This document shows positions 43,688-52,821 of a stretch of DNA of 64,000 bases, one piece after another. The position numbers and the translations under genes were made by a program. Origin of the DNA: an uncultured delta proteobacterium (lineage in GTDB: Bacteria; Desulfobacterota; Syntrophia; Syntrophales; UBA8958). Position 1 is the stretch's first letter; each line of letters starts with the position of its first letter. The notes below the pieces were generated by a model, which worked only from the letters and a program-made list of their open reading frames with translations, had not been told where the DNA came from and searched no databases. The DNA lies in assembly GCA_903885795.1 (NCBI GenBank), contig CAISJV010000082.1, positions 1-64,000 on the forward strand, in the 5' to 3' direction.

Positions 43688-44890
43688 ATGGCCGGTTTTG
43701 AGGTTTTCGGCAAGGAAGAAAGACAAGAAGTTATGGACGTCATGGAAACAGGCGTCCTGATGCGTTACGGATTTGATGCGGAACGGAAGGGGATCTTCAA
43801 GGTCCGCCAGTTTGAACAGGAAGTCGCCGCCTATTGCGGGGCCGGGTATGCCCTGGGGGTCACCTCCGGCTCGTCGGCCCTCAAGGTTGCCCTGACAGCC
43901 CTGGATGTTGGCCCCGGCGATGAAGTAATCGTCCCGGCCTTCACCTTCATCGCCACCTACGAGGCGGTCCTGGAGGCGGGCGCCATCCCCGTCATGGCCG
44001 ACATCGACGATTCCCTTAACCTTGATCCCGTTGATATCATTAATAAACTTACCCCCTACACCAAGGCGGTCATCCCCGTACATATGTGCGGCGCCCCGGC
44101 GAACATCGAGCGGATCGTCGCCGTCGCCCGTAAATCCAATCTCCTCGTTCTGGAAGACACCGCCCAGGCCGTCGGGGCCTCTTATCAGGGGAAAAAACTG
44201 GGCACTTTCGGCGATATGGGCATTTTCAGCTTCGATTACTACAAAACCATTACCTCCGGGGAAGGGGGCATGGTCATCACGGACAGCAAGGAACTCTATG
44301 ACCGCTCCGACTGGTACCACGACCACGGCCACGATCATAACTTCAAGGTCAGCCGGGCCATGGAAGGGAGATCCATTCTCGGCTTCAATTATCGGATGAA
44401 CGAACTCCAGGGCGCCGTCGGTCTGGCCCAGTTCCGGAAACTGGACATGATTATCGCCGCGCAGAAGAAAAACAAGAATGCTGTCAAGGAGTTATTGAAG
44501 GACGTGGCGGGACTGGAATTCCGGAATATCCCCGATACCGCCGGGGATACGGCTACCTTTTTGGGGTTCAACCTCCCCGACGCGGCAGCAACAGAACGTT
44601 TTCAGGCCGCCCTGGCGGCGGAAGGTGTGGACATGGTCTGCTTCAAGAGGAATAAGTGGCACTATGTCCCGAACTGGGAACACCTCCTGGCCTGGGCCAC
44701 GGCGAATTCAAAGAAATTCCCCTTTACCTATCCTGCTTACCGGGGCAAGGTGGACTACAGCATCGGCCTGATTCCCAAGGCGGAAGACATCCTGGGGCGG
44801 ACACTCTTCATGGGTATCCCGATCAAGATGTCAGAGGAAAAGCTGGATAAGATCGGTCAGGGCATCAAAAAGGCAGCCCTGAATATTTGA
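43688..44890 (+). CDS. kdnA: DegT-family aminotransferase, 8-amino-3,8-dideoxy-octulosonate synthase KdnA
   Basis: 400 residues, PLP-dependent. The N-terminus MAGFEVFGKEERQEVMDVME and GVLMRYGFDAERKGIFKVRQ closely recalls KdnA of Shewanella (GFELFG...EV.DVME.G...RYNFD). TSGSSALKVALTALDVG, VIPVHMCGAPANIERIV, LVLEDTAQAVGASYQGK and the lysine in FSFDYYKTITSGEGGM are the usual DegT catalytic segments. YHDHGHDHNFKV is another KdnA-type region. The enzyme would use glutamate to place an amino group on C8 of the Kdo aldehyde, giving Kdo8N. AAGGAGG lies upstream. Confidence 0.85.
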   Translation: MAGFEVFGKEERQEVMDVMETGVLMRYGFDAERKGIFKVRQFEQEVAAYCGAGYALGVTSGSSALKVALTALDVGPGDEVIVPAFTFIATYEAVLEAGAIPVMADIDDSLNLDPVDIINKLTPYTKAVIPVHMCGAPANIERIVAVARKSNLLVLEDTAQAVGASYQGKKLGTFGDMGIFSFDYYKTITSGEGGMVITDSKELYDRSDWYHDHGHDHNFKVSRAMEGRSILGFNYRMNELQGAVGLAQFRKLDMIIAAQKKNKNAVKELLKDVAGLEFRNIPDTAGDTATFLGFNLPDAAATERFQAALAAEGVDMVCFKRNKWHYVPNWEHLLAWATANSKKFPFTYPAYRGKVDYSIGLIPKAEDILGRTLFMGIPIKMSEEKLDKIGQGIKKAALNI

Positions 44891-45060
44891 CGAGCCCGCA
44901 AAAAGTCACATTTGCCGTCACCCCGGCGAAAGCCGGGGTCCAAACGTCGTCCCGGCCCCGTATCGCGGTACGGGGTAAGCTGCAGCCGGGAACCATGAAC
45001 AATAAACTGGATTCCGCCCCGGTTTTCACCGGGGTGACGAACTGGAATGACAAAACGAGA
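44891..45060 (+). repeat. Dispersed intergenic repeat, copy behind kdnA
   Basis: GCAAAAAGTCACATTTGCC, GTCACCCCGGCGAAAGCCGG, CCCGTATCGCGGTACGGGG and CCCCGGTTTTCACCGGGG occur here; the same units are present at 14795-14960. The GC-rich arms can form hairpins (CCCCGGCGAAAGCCGGGG). It follows the stop codon of kdnA directly. Confidence 0.6.
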
Positions 45061-45068
45061 GGTAATTT

Positions 45069-46040
45069 ATGATCGTTGTCACCGGCGGGGCCGGCTTCAT
45101 CGGCAGCGCCTTTGTCTGGAAACTCAACCAGCAGGGCATCGAAAACATTGTCATTGTGGACAACCTCGGAAAATCCGAGAAGTGGAAGAATCTCGTAAAC
45201 TTACGCTTTATCGAATATATCCACAAAGACGACTTCCTCCAGATGATTTACGCCGATCAGGTCCCCTTTACGGCTCGGGCCATCATCCACCTGGGGGCGT
45301 GTTCCTCAACGACGGAAAGGGACGCTGACTACCTTTGGCGGAACAATTATCTCTACACCTGCCGGCTGGCCGACTGGGCGATCCGCAACGGAATCCGCTT
45401 CATCTACGCCAGCTCCGCCGCCACTTACGGCGACGGCGCCCAGGGCTTCTCCGACGACGACGCCCTCACGCCCACCCTCAAACCCATCAATATGTATGGC
45501 TATTCCAAGCAGGTCTTCGATCTCTGGACCCTGCGCCGGGAGGCGGAAAAGCAGATCGCCGGGATCAAGTTCTTCAATGTCTTCGGCCCTAATGAGTACC
45601 ACAAGGGGGATATGACCTCCGTTATTTTCAAGGCCTTTCATCAGATCCGCGCCACCGGCCAGGTCCGCCTCTTCAAATCCCACCGGCCCGAATATGCCGA
45701 CGGGGGACAACTACGTGATTTCGTTTATGTAAAGGACTGCATCGAGGTAATGTGGTGGCTCCTGGAAAACAGAGAGGCCAACGGCATCTTCAACGTGGGC
45801 ACGGGCAAATCCCGGAGCTGGAACGATCTGATCAACGCCGTTTTTGGGGCCATGGAATTGCCCGCCCGGATAGAGTACTTCGACATGCCCGAGGGATTAC
45901 GTAATCAATATCAGTACTTTACCGAGGCAAAAATGGACAAGCTCCAGGCCACCGGCTGTCCGGTCTCCTTCCGCGCCCTCGAAGATTCCGTCCGGGACTA
46001 CGTGACCGGCCACCTGATGCAGGCCGACCCATACCTGTAG
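45069..46040 (+). CDS. hldD: ADP-L-glycero-D-manno-heptose 6-epimerase
   Basis: 323 residues. NAD-binding loop VVTGGAGFIGSAFVWKLN, VDNLGKSEKWKNLV, the catalytic SSAATYGDGAQGF and MYGYSKQVFDLW (Tyr-Lys), and NVFGPNEYHKGDMTSV identify HldD (RfaD). It converts ADP-D-glycero- to ADP-L-glycero-manno-heptose for the LPS inner core. GAGAGG lies before the ATG. Two bases separate its stop from kdsB. Confidence 0.96.
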   Translation: MIVVTGGAGFIGSAFVWKLNQQGIENIVIVDNLGKSEKWKNLVNLRFIEYIHKDDFLQMIYADQVPFTARAIIHLGACSSTTERDADYLWRNNYLYTCRLADWAIRNGIRFIYASSAATYGDGAQGFSDDDALTPTLKPINMYGYSKQVFDLWTLRREAEKQIAGIKFFNVFGPNEYHKGDMTSVIFKAFHQIRATGQVRLFKSHRPEYADGGQLRDFVYVKDCIEVMWWLLENREANGIFNVGTGKSRSWNDLINAVFGAMELPARIEYFDMPEGLRNQYQYFTEAKMDKLQATGCPVSFRALEDSVRDYVTGHLMQADPYL

Positions 46041-46042
46041 AG

Positions 46043-46780
46043 ATGAAAGTCGTCTGTATTATCCCCTCAAGATATGAATCATCCCGGTTTCCCGGCAAAC
46101 CGCTGGCGGATCTGTGCGGTAAACCCATGATCCAGCATGTTTATGAGCGGGTTCTCCAGTCGGGGTTTGTTTCCCTGACGGCAGTGGCTACGGACGACCA
46201 ACGGATCTTCGACGCCGTGATTGCCTTCGGCGGTAAAGCTGTTCTGACTGCTGCCGTCCACCCCTCGGGAACGGACCGGATTCACGAGGCTGCCTCGCTC
46301 CTCCAGCTTGACGACGAGGACATTGTCGTGAATATCCAGGGGGATCAGCCGCTCTTCAACCCCATCCAGATCGAGGAAGTCGTGCAACCCCTCCGGGATG
46401 ATCCCTCCATTCCCATGTCCACGCTCATCTACCGCATCGTCCGTGAGGAGGAAATCGGCCACCCCAACGCCGTCAAGACGGTTTTTGACACCTGCGGCTT
46501 TGCCCTCTATTTTTCCCGGGCCACGGTACCCTATGTCCGGGATCGGGACAAGCAGGCCGACTATTATAAACACCACGGGATTTACGCCTACCGCAGGCAT
46601 TTTCTGCGGACCTTTGCGAGCTTACCCGTAGGAAAGCTTGAAAATTTAGAATCTCTTGAGCAGCTCCGGGCCCTGGAATATGGCTATAAAATCAAGGTAG
46701 TGGAAACGCTTCTGGATTCCGTGGAAGTAGATACGCCGGTGGAACTGGAGCGCGTCCGCCAATTACTGCTCCGAGGATGA
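46043..46780 (+). CDS. kdsB: 3-deoxy-manno-octulosonate cytidylyltransferase KdsB
   Basis: 245 residues. IPSRYESSRFPGKPLADLCG, KPMIQHVYERVL, VQGDQPLFNPIQIEEVV and GIYAYRRHFLRTFASLP are KdsB signatures, with GDQP binding metal. It makes CMP-Kdo; in organisms with KdnA/KdnB the enzyme prefers or requires 8-amino-Kdo. The neighbouring kdnA and KdnB-like genes make Kdo8N the likely substrate. Confidence 0.97.
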   Translation: MKVVCIIPSRYESSRFPGKPLADLCGKPMIQHVYERVLQSGFVSLTAVATDDQRIFDAVIAFGGKAVLTAAVHPSGTDRIHEAASLLQLDDEDIVVNIQGDQPLFNPIQIEEVVQPLRDDPSIPMSTLIYRIVREEEIGHPNAVKTVFDTCGFALYFSRATVPYVRDRDKQADYYKHHGIYAYRRHFLRTFASLPVGKLENLESLEQLRALEYGYKIKVVETLLDSVEVDTPVELERVRQLLLRG

Positions 46781-46810
46781 AACGTACATAAAGAAAGCAT
46801 AGAATTCATT

Positions 46811-47731
46811 ATGGTCGATCTTGAATACCTGAAAAACATAAACTTGGTCTCCATCCCCAGGATGCAGCAGTTTATACGCACCTTCATGCTGGGACCAAAC
46901 TTCAACATTTTCCAGAAGGTGGATATTGTTTTTGAAAATCTGGAAAATATCCCCAAAGGGCAGAACGTCTTCTTCGCCATGAACCATACGGACCGGTTCA
47001 ACTATTGGCCTTTCCAATATAAATTGTCGTATTTATTACACTATCCATGGACTACCGTTTGGGTGAAAGGCAAATACTACCGCAACAAGTGGCTCGGCCG
47101 GGGGCTTGACCTTTGTAACCTCATCCCCGTTCCTTCCCTGGGCTATCTGATTGAGGAGTTCTACACCAGGAAATTCAACCGGCGGATCGACCGGGAAGAA
47201 TACCGGAAGGTCCGCGATGCCATTAACGGCAGAGATGTCGAAACGGATGAATATGCCGCGAACGTTGCGGAAACGGTCCGCCTCTTCGGGGACGGCTTCA
47301 TCGAATTCATCCGCGACTACTATGAACAGGTTATGGAGAAAGTGGCGGAACTCACCCGGTTCGCCCTCTTCGAAAAGGGCCTGAGCATTATTATCTTTCC
47401 TGAGGGAACCCGGGGAACCCAACTGGGGGAGGGCAGGACCGGCATCGCCCAGGTAGCCCTCCACACCGGGAAAATGGTGGTCCCTATCGGCTGTAACAAT
47501 TCCGATCAGGTATATCCCGACAGCCTCCCCTTCGCCAGATCGGGCCAGATCGTCTATCGTATCGGGGAACCATTTTCCGTGGAAGATCGGCTGAAGCCGT
47601 TCCGGATTGACGAACCCTTCCGGTTGTTGTCCCGGGAATCCCAGCAGCGATATAAAGACCGGTTTGAAGGGGCGACGACGGTCATTATGGAAAGTATCAA
47701 TGCCCAACTCGATGAAGCCTACCGGAGATAG
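46811..47731 (+). CDS. PlsC-type 1-acylglycerol-3-phosphate acyltransferase-like protein
   Basis: 306 residues. The acyltransferase motif II-III FPEGTRGTQLGEGRTG and IGCNNSDQVYP are clear, but motif I is NHTDRFNYWPFQ, where the usual HxxxxD aspartate is replaced by Asn and an Asp is found at +2. The protein is larger than a standard PlsC, with a helical insert between motifs. It probably acylates a lysophospholipid or a lipid A precursor. It sits between kdsB and rsmG and overlaps rsmG by 20 bases. Confidence 0.78.
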   Translation: MVDLEYLKNINLVSIPRMQQFIRTFMLGPNFNIFQKVDIVFENLENIPKGQNVFFAMNHTDRFNYWPFQYKLSYLLHYPWTTVWVKGKYYRNKWLGRGLDLCNLIPVPSLGYLIEEFYTRKFNRRIDREEYRKVRDAINGRDVETDEYAANVAETVRLFGDGFIEFIRDYYEQVMEKVAELTRFALFEKGLSIIIFPEGTRGTQLGEGRTGIAQVALHTGKMVVPIGCNNSDQVYPDSLPFARSGQIVYRIGEPFSVEDRLKPFRIDEPFRLLSRESQQRYKDRFEGATTVIMESINAQLDEAYRR

Positions 47732-48395
47732 CCAGGACTCCGACCTGACAGATATTCTCCTTGAAGCTGCCGGGGAATTGGGCATTACCCTTGCTGAGCG
47801 GGAGCTTTCTCTCTTTAGGCTCTACAAGGAGGAACTGATCACATGGAACAGGATTGTCAGCCTCGTATCCGTTAAATCCCCTCTCGACATACCGATCAAG
47901 CATTTCATCGACTCCCTGACCGCCCTCCCCCTGCTGCCCCGGGAAGGAACTCGATTATTGGACATTGGCACGGGAGCGGGCTTCCCGGGCCTGCCCCTGA
48001 AGATCATTCGCCCGGACATAGATCTTTATCTCCTGGAGGCGTCGCGAAAAAAGGTCTCCTTTCTTAAAGAACTGATTCGCAAAGCAGGCCTGACGGGCGT
48101 GACGATTATTCATGAGCGGGTGGAACAGGTAATTAATAATGGGCGCCTCCAAGAATCCTTCGATTGCATGATCTCCCGGGCCGCCTTTAAGATGCCTGAA
48201 CTACTTAGTATGGGCCTACATTTTTTACGACCGGAGGGGCTGCTTCTGGCCATGAGAGGCCCCCGGGGAGAAGGAGCAAACCAAAATATCGGGCAAACTA
48301 TTGATAATAAAGAGTATTGCCTTGAAAAAATTGAGGATTTCCGTCTTCCCGTATCCGGGGTTTCCCGGAAAATTGTCCTCTATAAAAAACTCTAA
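47712..48395 (+). CDS. rsmG: 16S rRNA (guanine527-N7)-methyltransferase RsmG
   Basis: 227 residues from the ATG at 47712, inside the end of the preceding gene. SAM-binding LLDIGTGAGFPGLPLKI, the family HFIDSLTALPLLP segment, ISRAAFKMPELL and LLLAMRGPRGE define RsmG (GidB). It methylates G527 in 16S rRNA; loss gives low-level streptomycin resistance. In many bacteria rsmG lies beside parAB near the origin, as here. mnmE/mnmG, which usually precede it, are absent from the window. Confidence 0.94.
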   Translation: MKPTGDSQDSDLTDILLEAAGELGITLAERELSLFRLYKEELITWNRIVSLVSVKSPLDIPIKHFIDSLTALPLLPREGTRLLDIGTGAGFPGLPLKIIRPDIDLYLLEASRKKVSFLKELIRKAGLTGVTIIHERVEQVINNGRLQESFDCMISRAAFKMPELLSMGLHFLRPEGLLLAMRGPRGEGANQNIGQTIDNKEYCLEKIEDFRLPVSGVSRKIVLYKKL

Positions 48396-48515
48396 TAATT
48401 TCTATATCTTAAATAATAAATATTTATAAAAAACTCCTTTCAAAAAAGCTTCTTTTGTGGTAGCTTCCCCTAGAATGAGTCACCAGAAAAGTCTTGGGAA
48501 AAACCTCATAATATC

Positions 48516-49286
48516 ATGCGTAAAATCATAAGTATTGCCAATCAGAAGGGCGGAGTGGGAAAGACTACGACGGCCATTAATCTGGCCGCTTCTTTAGCCA
48601 CAGCGGAACAGCGCACCCTCCTTATCGATTGCGACTCCCAGGGCAACGCCTCCACCGGGGTTGGCATGGACAAAGCTCTGATCGGGGACAAAAATATCTA
48701 CCATAGCCTCGTGGGGCAGGCGCGTTTGGCGGACGTCATCAGGAAAACGCTGCTCCCCTATCTCGATGTGGCGCCGGCGGACCAGAACCTGGTCGGCGTG
48801 GAGATAGAATTCGTGGCCATGGAAAACCGGGAAAAGAAGCTGCGCGGTTTACTCCATGATCTTAAAGAGGATTATTCCTTTATTATTATTGATTGCCCGC
48901 CGTCCCTCGGTTTCCTGACGATCAACGCCCTGGCAGCCTCGGACTATCTGATCGTCCCCCTGCAGTGCGAATATTTCGCCATGGAAGGTCTCGGCAACTT
49001 GCTCAACACGCTCCGCCTGGTCCGGCAGAGTTACAATCCCACCTTGAATTTAGGGGGGATTCTCCTGACCATGTTCGACGCCCGGAACCTCCTTTCCCAC
49101 CGGGTGAGCGAGGATGTCCGGAAAAACTTCGGCGCCAAGGTATTTGACACGGTCATTCCTCGTAATGTGCGATTATCGGAAAGTCCGAGCCATGGACTCC
49201 CCATCATTCTCTACGACATCAAGTCTCGCGGCGCCATCGCCTATATGGATCTGGCCCGGGAGATCATGAAAAACGGGAGGTTATAA
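48516..49286 (+). CDS. parA: Chromosome-partitioning ATPase ParA/Soj
   Basis: 256 residues. Deviant Walker A KGGVGKTTTAINLA, Walker B FIIIDCPPSLGFL and LGGILLTMFDARNLLSHRV typical of Soj. Binds DNA non-specifically as an ATP dimer and moves ParB-parS complexes; its ATPase is stimulated by ParB. Its stop overlaps the parB start by one base. The weak upstream region (120 AT-rich bases, 48396-48515) might hold the promoter, but no clear element was found. Confidence 0.97.
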   Translation: MRKIISIANQKGGVGKTTTAINLAASLATAEQRTLLIDCDSQGNASTGVGMDKALIGDKNIYHSLVGQARLADVIRKTLLPYLDVAPADQNLVGVEIEFVAMENREKKLRGLLHDLKEDYSFIIIDCPPSLGFLTINALAASDYLIVPLQCEYFAMEGLGNLLNTLRLVRQSYNPTLNLGGILLTMFDARNLLSHRVSEDVRKNFGAKVFDTVIPRNVRLSESPSHGLPIILYDIKSRGAIAYMDLAREIMKNGRL

Positions 49287-50143
49287 TGTCAGTGAAACCA
49301 TCCCTCGGCAAGGGACTCGGGGCCATGTTCCCCAATCTTTTGAATGACCTTGGCAATAAACCGTCTTTTGTCATGTCCGGGATCGAGGAGCTTTTTCCCA
49401 ATCGTTTTCAGCCCCGCAAGGCCTTTCCCGAAAAGGAACAACGGGAACTGGTCGCCTCCATCAAAAAAAGCGGCATCATTCAACCGATTATTGTGCGCAA
49501 GGCAGACAATGGTTACGAGATCATTGCGGGAGAGCGGCGCTGGCGGGCAGCCCAGCAGGCCGGTTTGAATGAGGTGCCCGTTATCATTCGCGGGGCGGAA
49601 GACCAGGAAGTTGCTGAGCTTTCTCTCATTGAAAACCTGCAGCGGGAAGACCTGAATCCGATCGAAGAGGCCGAAGCATACCAGACCCTCATTCAGAAAT
49701 TCGGCGTCCTTCAGGAAGATCTTGCCAACCGGATCGGCAAGGACCGCTCGACGGTGGCCAATACCATCAGACTTTTAAAGCTCCCGGAAGAGGTGAAAAA
49801 GGCCGTTACGACAAAGGCCATCACCGGCGGTCACGCCCGGGCGCTCCTGCCATTTGACACGCCTGCGGAACAGCTGGAAGCGCTGAAGATCATCATTGCC
49901 AGGAATCTCAGCGTCAGGGAAACGGAAAGGCTCGTGGCCCTTGCCAGAAAAGACGCCTCCAGGGAAACAAAAACCACAAAGAAAAATCAATATATAACGG
50001 ATATGGAAAAGACGCTGACCGATCGTTTGCTCGCCGCGGTCAGGATTCAGCAGGGTCAGAAATCCGGGACCATCGCAATCCGCTTTTCTTCCCCGGATGA
50101 ACTGAATCGTCTCTTTAGAAGACTGGCCGATGCGGGTTCCTAA
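49286..50143 (+). CDS. parB: Chromosome-partitioning CTPase ParB/Spo0J
   Basis: 285 residues. The N-terminal KPSLGKGLGAMF binds ParA; QPRKAFPEKEQRELVASIK and EIIAGERRWRAAQQAG (CTP-binding GERRxRA) form the CTPase part; ENLQREDLNPIEEAEAYQTL, and the helix-turn-helix LANRIGKDRSTVANTIRLLK, which reads parS. The C-terminal zipper is RFSSPDELNRLFRRLAD. A perfect parS occurs at 15677. Confidence 0.97.
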   Translation: MSVKPSLGKGLGAMFPNLLNDLGNKPSFVMSGIEELFPNRFQPRKAFPEKEQRELVASIKKSGIIQPIIVRKADNGYEIIAGERRWRAAQQAGLNEVPVIIRGAEDQEVAELSLIENLQREDLNPIEEAEAYQTLIQKFGVLQEDLANRIGKDRSTVANTIRLLKLPEEVKKAVTTKAITGGHARALLPFDTPAEQLEALKIIIARNLSVRETERLVALARKDASRETKTTKKNQYITDMEKTLTDRLLAAVRIQQGQKSGTIAIRFSSPDELNRLFRRLADAGS

Positions 50144-50156
50144 TGAAATACACGAC

Positions 50157-50165
50157 TTATCCACA
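50157..50165 (+). promoter_or_regulatory. Consensus DnaA box upstream of dnaA
   Basis: TTATCCACA is a perfect DnaA box, 35 bases before the dnaA start codon, in the 56-base gap after parB. It fits autoregulation of dnaA and/or the origin. Confidence 0.85.
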
Positions 50166-50199
50166 GGTGTGCATAACGTTGTTGACGAGGGTTGATTAA

Positions 50200-51552
50200 T
50201 TGGACCAAACTTGGAAAGAAGCATATAATATAATTAAGGAAAACGTCAGCGAGCAGAATTTTGAGACCTGGATAAAACCCCTCAGAATTATGTCCATTGA
50301 TGAGCAGGATGCTCGCCTTGCCGTTCCCAACCGCTTTTTCCGGGACTGGTTGATGGATAATTACCAAAATGTGATAGCTGATTCCTTGCGGGCCGCCACG
50401 GGAAGAACCTATCATATCGACTTTGTGATCACCCATGAAAAAAGGCAGCAGGAAAGCATATCTCCGTCCATACCCGCAGAGAAGGAGGGCCGACAGCAGA
50501 AAAAAACGCTACGCTTGCAGCCTCTTAGCTCGTTGAATCCTAATTATACTTTTGAGCGTTTTGTCATCGGCGCTTCGAATCAGTTTGCCCATGCGGCCTC
50601 GATTGCCGTAGCGGAGCAGCCGGCAAAGAGTTACAATCCCCTTTTCATTTACGGGGGCGTCGGACTTGGGAAAACGCACCTTTTAAACGCCATCGGCCTT
50701 CATACCCTGACAACCAATCCCGATATGAACGTCGTTTATGTCTCTGCCGAGTCTTTTATGAATGAACTCATCAATTGCATTCGCTTCGACAAGATGCCAA
50801 AATTCAGGGAAAAATACCGAAACATCGACTGCCTGCTCATCGATGATATCCAGTTTATTGCCGGTAAGGAAAGGACCCAGGAAGAATTTTTTCACACCTT
50901 CAATACCCTCCACGATTCGGGAAAGCAGATCGTCGTCACCAGCGATAAATTCCCCAAGGAAATACCAAATCTTGAAAGTCGCCTCCGTTCCCGTTTCGAA
51001 TGGGGATTAATCGCCGATATTCAGCCCCCGGAAATTGAAACCAAGGTGGCCATCATTGAAAAAAAGGCTCAGGAGAACAGTATTAACCTTCCAGCCAATG
51101 TTGCTTATTATATTGCCTCCAACGCCGAATCAAATATCAGGGAGATGGAGGGATTTCTCCTCCGCACCGTCGCCTACGCATCCTTGAAACACCGCGAAAT
51201 AGATATGGAACTGGTTAAGGATGTCCTCAAGCACGTGATCAGCACCAATTCCAGACAGGAAGTTTCCATCGATGATATTATCAAGGTTGTGGGCGCGAAA
51301 CTCGAAGTGAAAACATCAGATATAAAATCTCGGAAGAAGAATAAAAATATCGTTGCCGCCCGGCAAATCTGTATGTACCTGGCAAGGAAGCTAACAAATT
51401 TATCTTTCCCTGATATTGGCGACAAGATTGGCGGCCGGGATCATTCTACCGTTATTTATTCATGTAACAAAGTCGAAAAACTTATTGAGACAGACATGAA
51501 AATGAAAAAGAGCATTGTAGATCTTGAGGAGGCAGTTAACAACATGTCATAA
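50200..51552 (+). CDS. dnaA: Chromosomal replication initiator DnaA
   Basis: 450 residues from TTG at 50200 (GAGG nine bases upstream). Domain I: EAYNIIKENVSEQNFETWIK; domain III AAA+: Walker A YGGVGLGKTHLLNAIG, Walker B CLLIDDIQFIAGKERTQEEF, sensor region VVTSDKFPKEIPNLESRLRS; domain IV: DIGDKIGGRDHSTVIYSCNK, the DNA-box reading signature. It opens the origin by binding DnaA boxes. A DnaA box lies directly upstream; dnaN follows. Confidence 0.99.
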   Translation: MDQTWKEAYNIIKENVSEQNFETWIKPLRIMSIDEQDARLAVPNRFFRDWLMDNYQNVIADSLRAATGRTYHIDFVITHEKRQQESISPSIPAEKEGRQQKKTLRLQPLSSLNPNYTFERFVIGASNQFAHAASIAVAEQPAKSYNPLFIYGGVGLGKTHLLNAIGLHTLTTNPDMNVVYVSAESFMNELINCIRFDKMPKFREKYRNIDCLLIDDIQFIAGKERTQEEFFHTFNTLHDSGKQIVVTSDKFPKEIPNLESRLRSRFEWGLIADIQPPEIETKVAIIEKKAQENSINLPANVAYYIASNAESNIREMEGFLLRTVAYASLKHREIDMELVKDVLKHVISTNSRQEVSIDDIIKVVGAKLEVKTSDIKSRKKNKNIVAARQICMYLARKLTNLSFPDIGDKIGGRDHSTVIYSCNKVEKLIETDMKMKKSIVDLEEAVNNMS

Positions 51553-51703
51553 CAATTCCGTCAAGAGGTTATCAACAGACAATCTCTTGAATATACGTTT
51601 AAAAACAGTTATTTAATTTCTTCATCCGGTTATGAACAAGGCTTTTTACTGATTCTAGTTATATTTTAAAAAAGAAAAACTTTAAAAAAGAAAGGAAGGA
51701 CTT
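51553..51703 (+). other. dnaA-dnaN intergenic region, origin candidate
   Basis: 151 bases, strongly AT-rich near the end (TTTTAAAAAAGAAAAACTTT). Contains TTATCAACA (51569-51577, one mismatch to the DnaA box) and TTATGAACA (51630-51638, two mismatches). It probably carries the unwinding element and weak boxes of a bipartite oriC together with the box upstream of dnaA. Confidence 0.5.
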
Positions 51704-52819
51704 ATGGAATTCAGCATCAATAGAAGCATCTTCCTGGATGGCATTCAGAGGACCCTGGGTGTTGTCGAACGCAAGACCACTATCCCGATACTGAACAATA
51801 TCCTCATCAGGACCCAGGACAATCAGATAAAGATTGTGGCTACAGATCGGGAAATTGGCCTGATCTCCCGGTATGATGCGAATATTGTCGTTCCTGGAGA
51901 TATTACCCTTTCCGCGAAGAAAATATATGAAATGATTCGTGAAACCGAGGGAGAAACCATCCACTTCATAAAGAATGACCAGCACCAGGTGACCTTGACC
52001 TGTAATAAAGCCGTTTACCGGATACCTGGCCTTCCGGCGGATGAATATCCCAATGTTGTCGATGTGGAAGATGTCACCCTGTACAAGGTATCGGGGGCGC
52101 TGCTTGCGGATCTGATCAGAAAAACTGCTTTTGCCGTTTCCACGGATGAGATCCGGGTTCACTTGAATGGCGTCTTTTTTGAGACGGAAGGGACGGGAGG
52201 AGAGGTTAGATTGAAGATGGTAGCCACGGATGGACATCGCCTGTCTGTGGTCCGCGGGCCGGCGGGCGTCACCGGGGGACTGGTGATGGAAAAAGGCGTC
52301 ATTATTCCGAGAAAGGGACTGATGGAGATTCGCAAAATCGTTGAAGATGAAAATGATGTCGATATCGGTTTCGACCATGGCATGTTCATTCTGAAAACAA
52401 AGAATCTTACGATCAAGGTAAGCTTGATCGATGGAGAATACCCTGATTACCACCGCGTAATACCTTCGGAAAAGGGCGTCTTGTTGCAGTTCGGCCGTGA
52501 TAAAGTCCTCCATGCCCTGAGAAGAATGAGTGTTATTTCCAGTGAACGCTACGCCGGGGTGATCATTGTTTTGGAAAATAACCGCATGATTTTAGATTCC
52601 AATAACCCCGATGTGGGGGAGGCAAATGATGAAATAGAGGTGTCTTACGAAGATCAGGAAATGAGGGTAAGCTATAATGTAAATTATCTGATCGACGCTA
52701 TCGACGTGATCGCTGAAAAAGAGGTTTCCTTTGAAATGAATGCCGGTATGAAACCAGGTATAATCAGGGGAGTGGGTAACGATGATTACCTGTGCATAGT
52801 GATGCCTCTGAAACTATAA
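51704..52819 (+). CDS. dnaN: DNA polymerase III beta sliding clamp
   Basis: 371 residues in the usual three-domain beta-clamp layout: MEFSINRSIFLDGIQRTLGV, ERKTTIPILNNILIRT in domain 1; FAVSTDEIRVHLNGVFFE and ATDGHRLSVVRG in domain 2; NYLIDAIDVIAEKEVSFEMN and the C-terminal DDYLCIVMPLKL, which ends in the motif that contacts clamp-binding peptides. It encircles DNA and tethers polymerase III. AAGGAAGG precedes the ATG. Confidence 0.98.
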   Translation: MEFSINRSIFLDGIQRTLGVVERKTTIPILNNILIRTQDNQIKIVATDREIGLISRYDANIVVPGDITLSAKKIYEMIRETEGETIHFIKNDQHQVTLTCNKAVYRIPGLPADEYPNVVDVEDVTLYKVSGALLADLIRKTAFAVSTDEIRVHLNGVFFETEGTGGEVRLKMVATDGHRLSVVRGPAGVTGGLVMEKGVIIPRKGLMEIRKIVEDENDVDIGFDHGMFILKTKNLTIKVSLIDGEYPDYHRVIPSEKGVLLQFGRDKVLHALRRMSVISSERYAGVIIVLENNRMILDSNNPDVGEANDEIEVSYEDQEMRVSYNVNYLIDAIDVIAEKEVSFEMNAGMKPGIIRGVGNDDYLCIVMPLKL

Positions 52820-52821
52820 AG

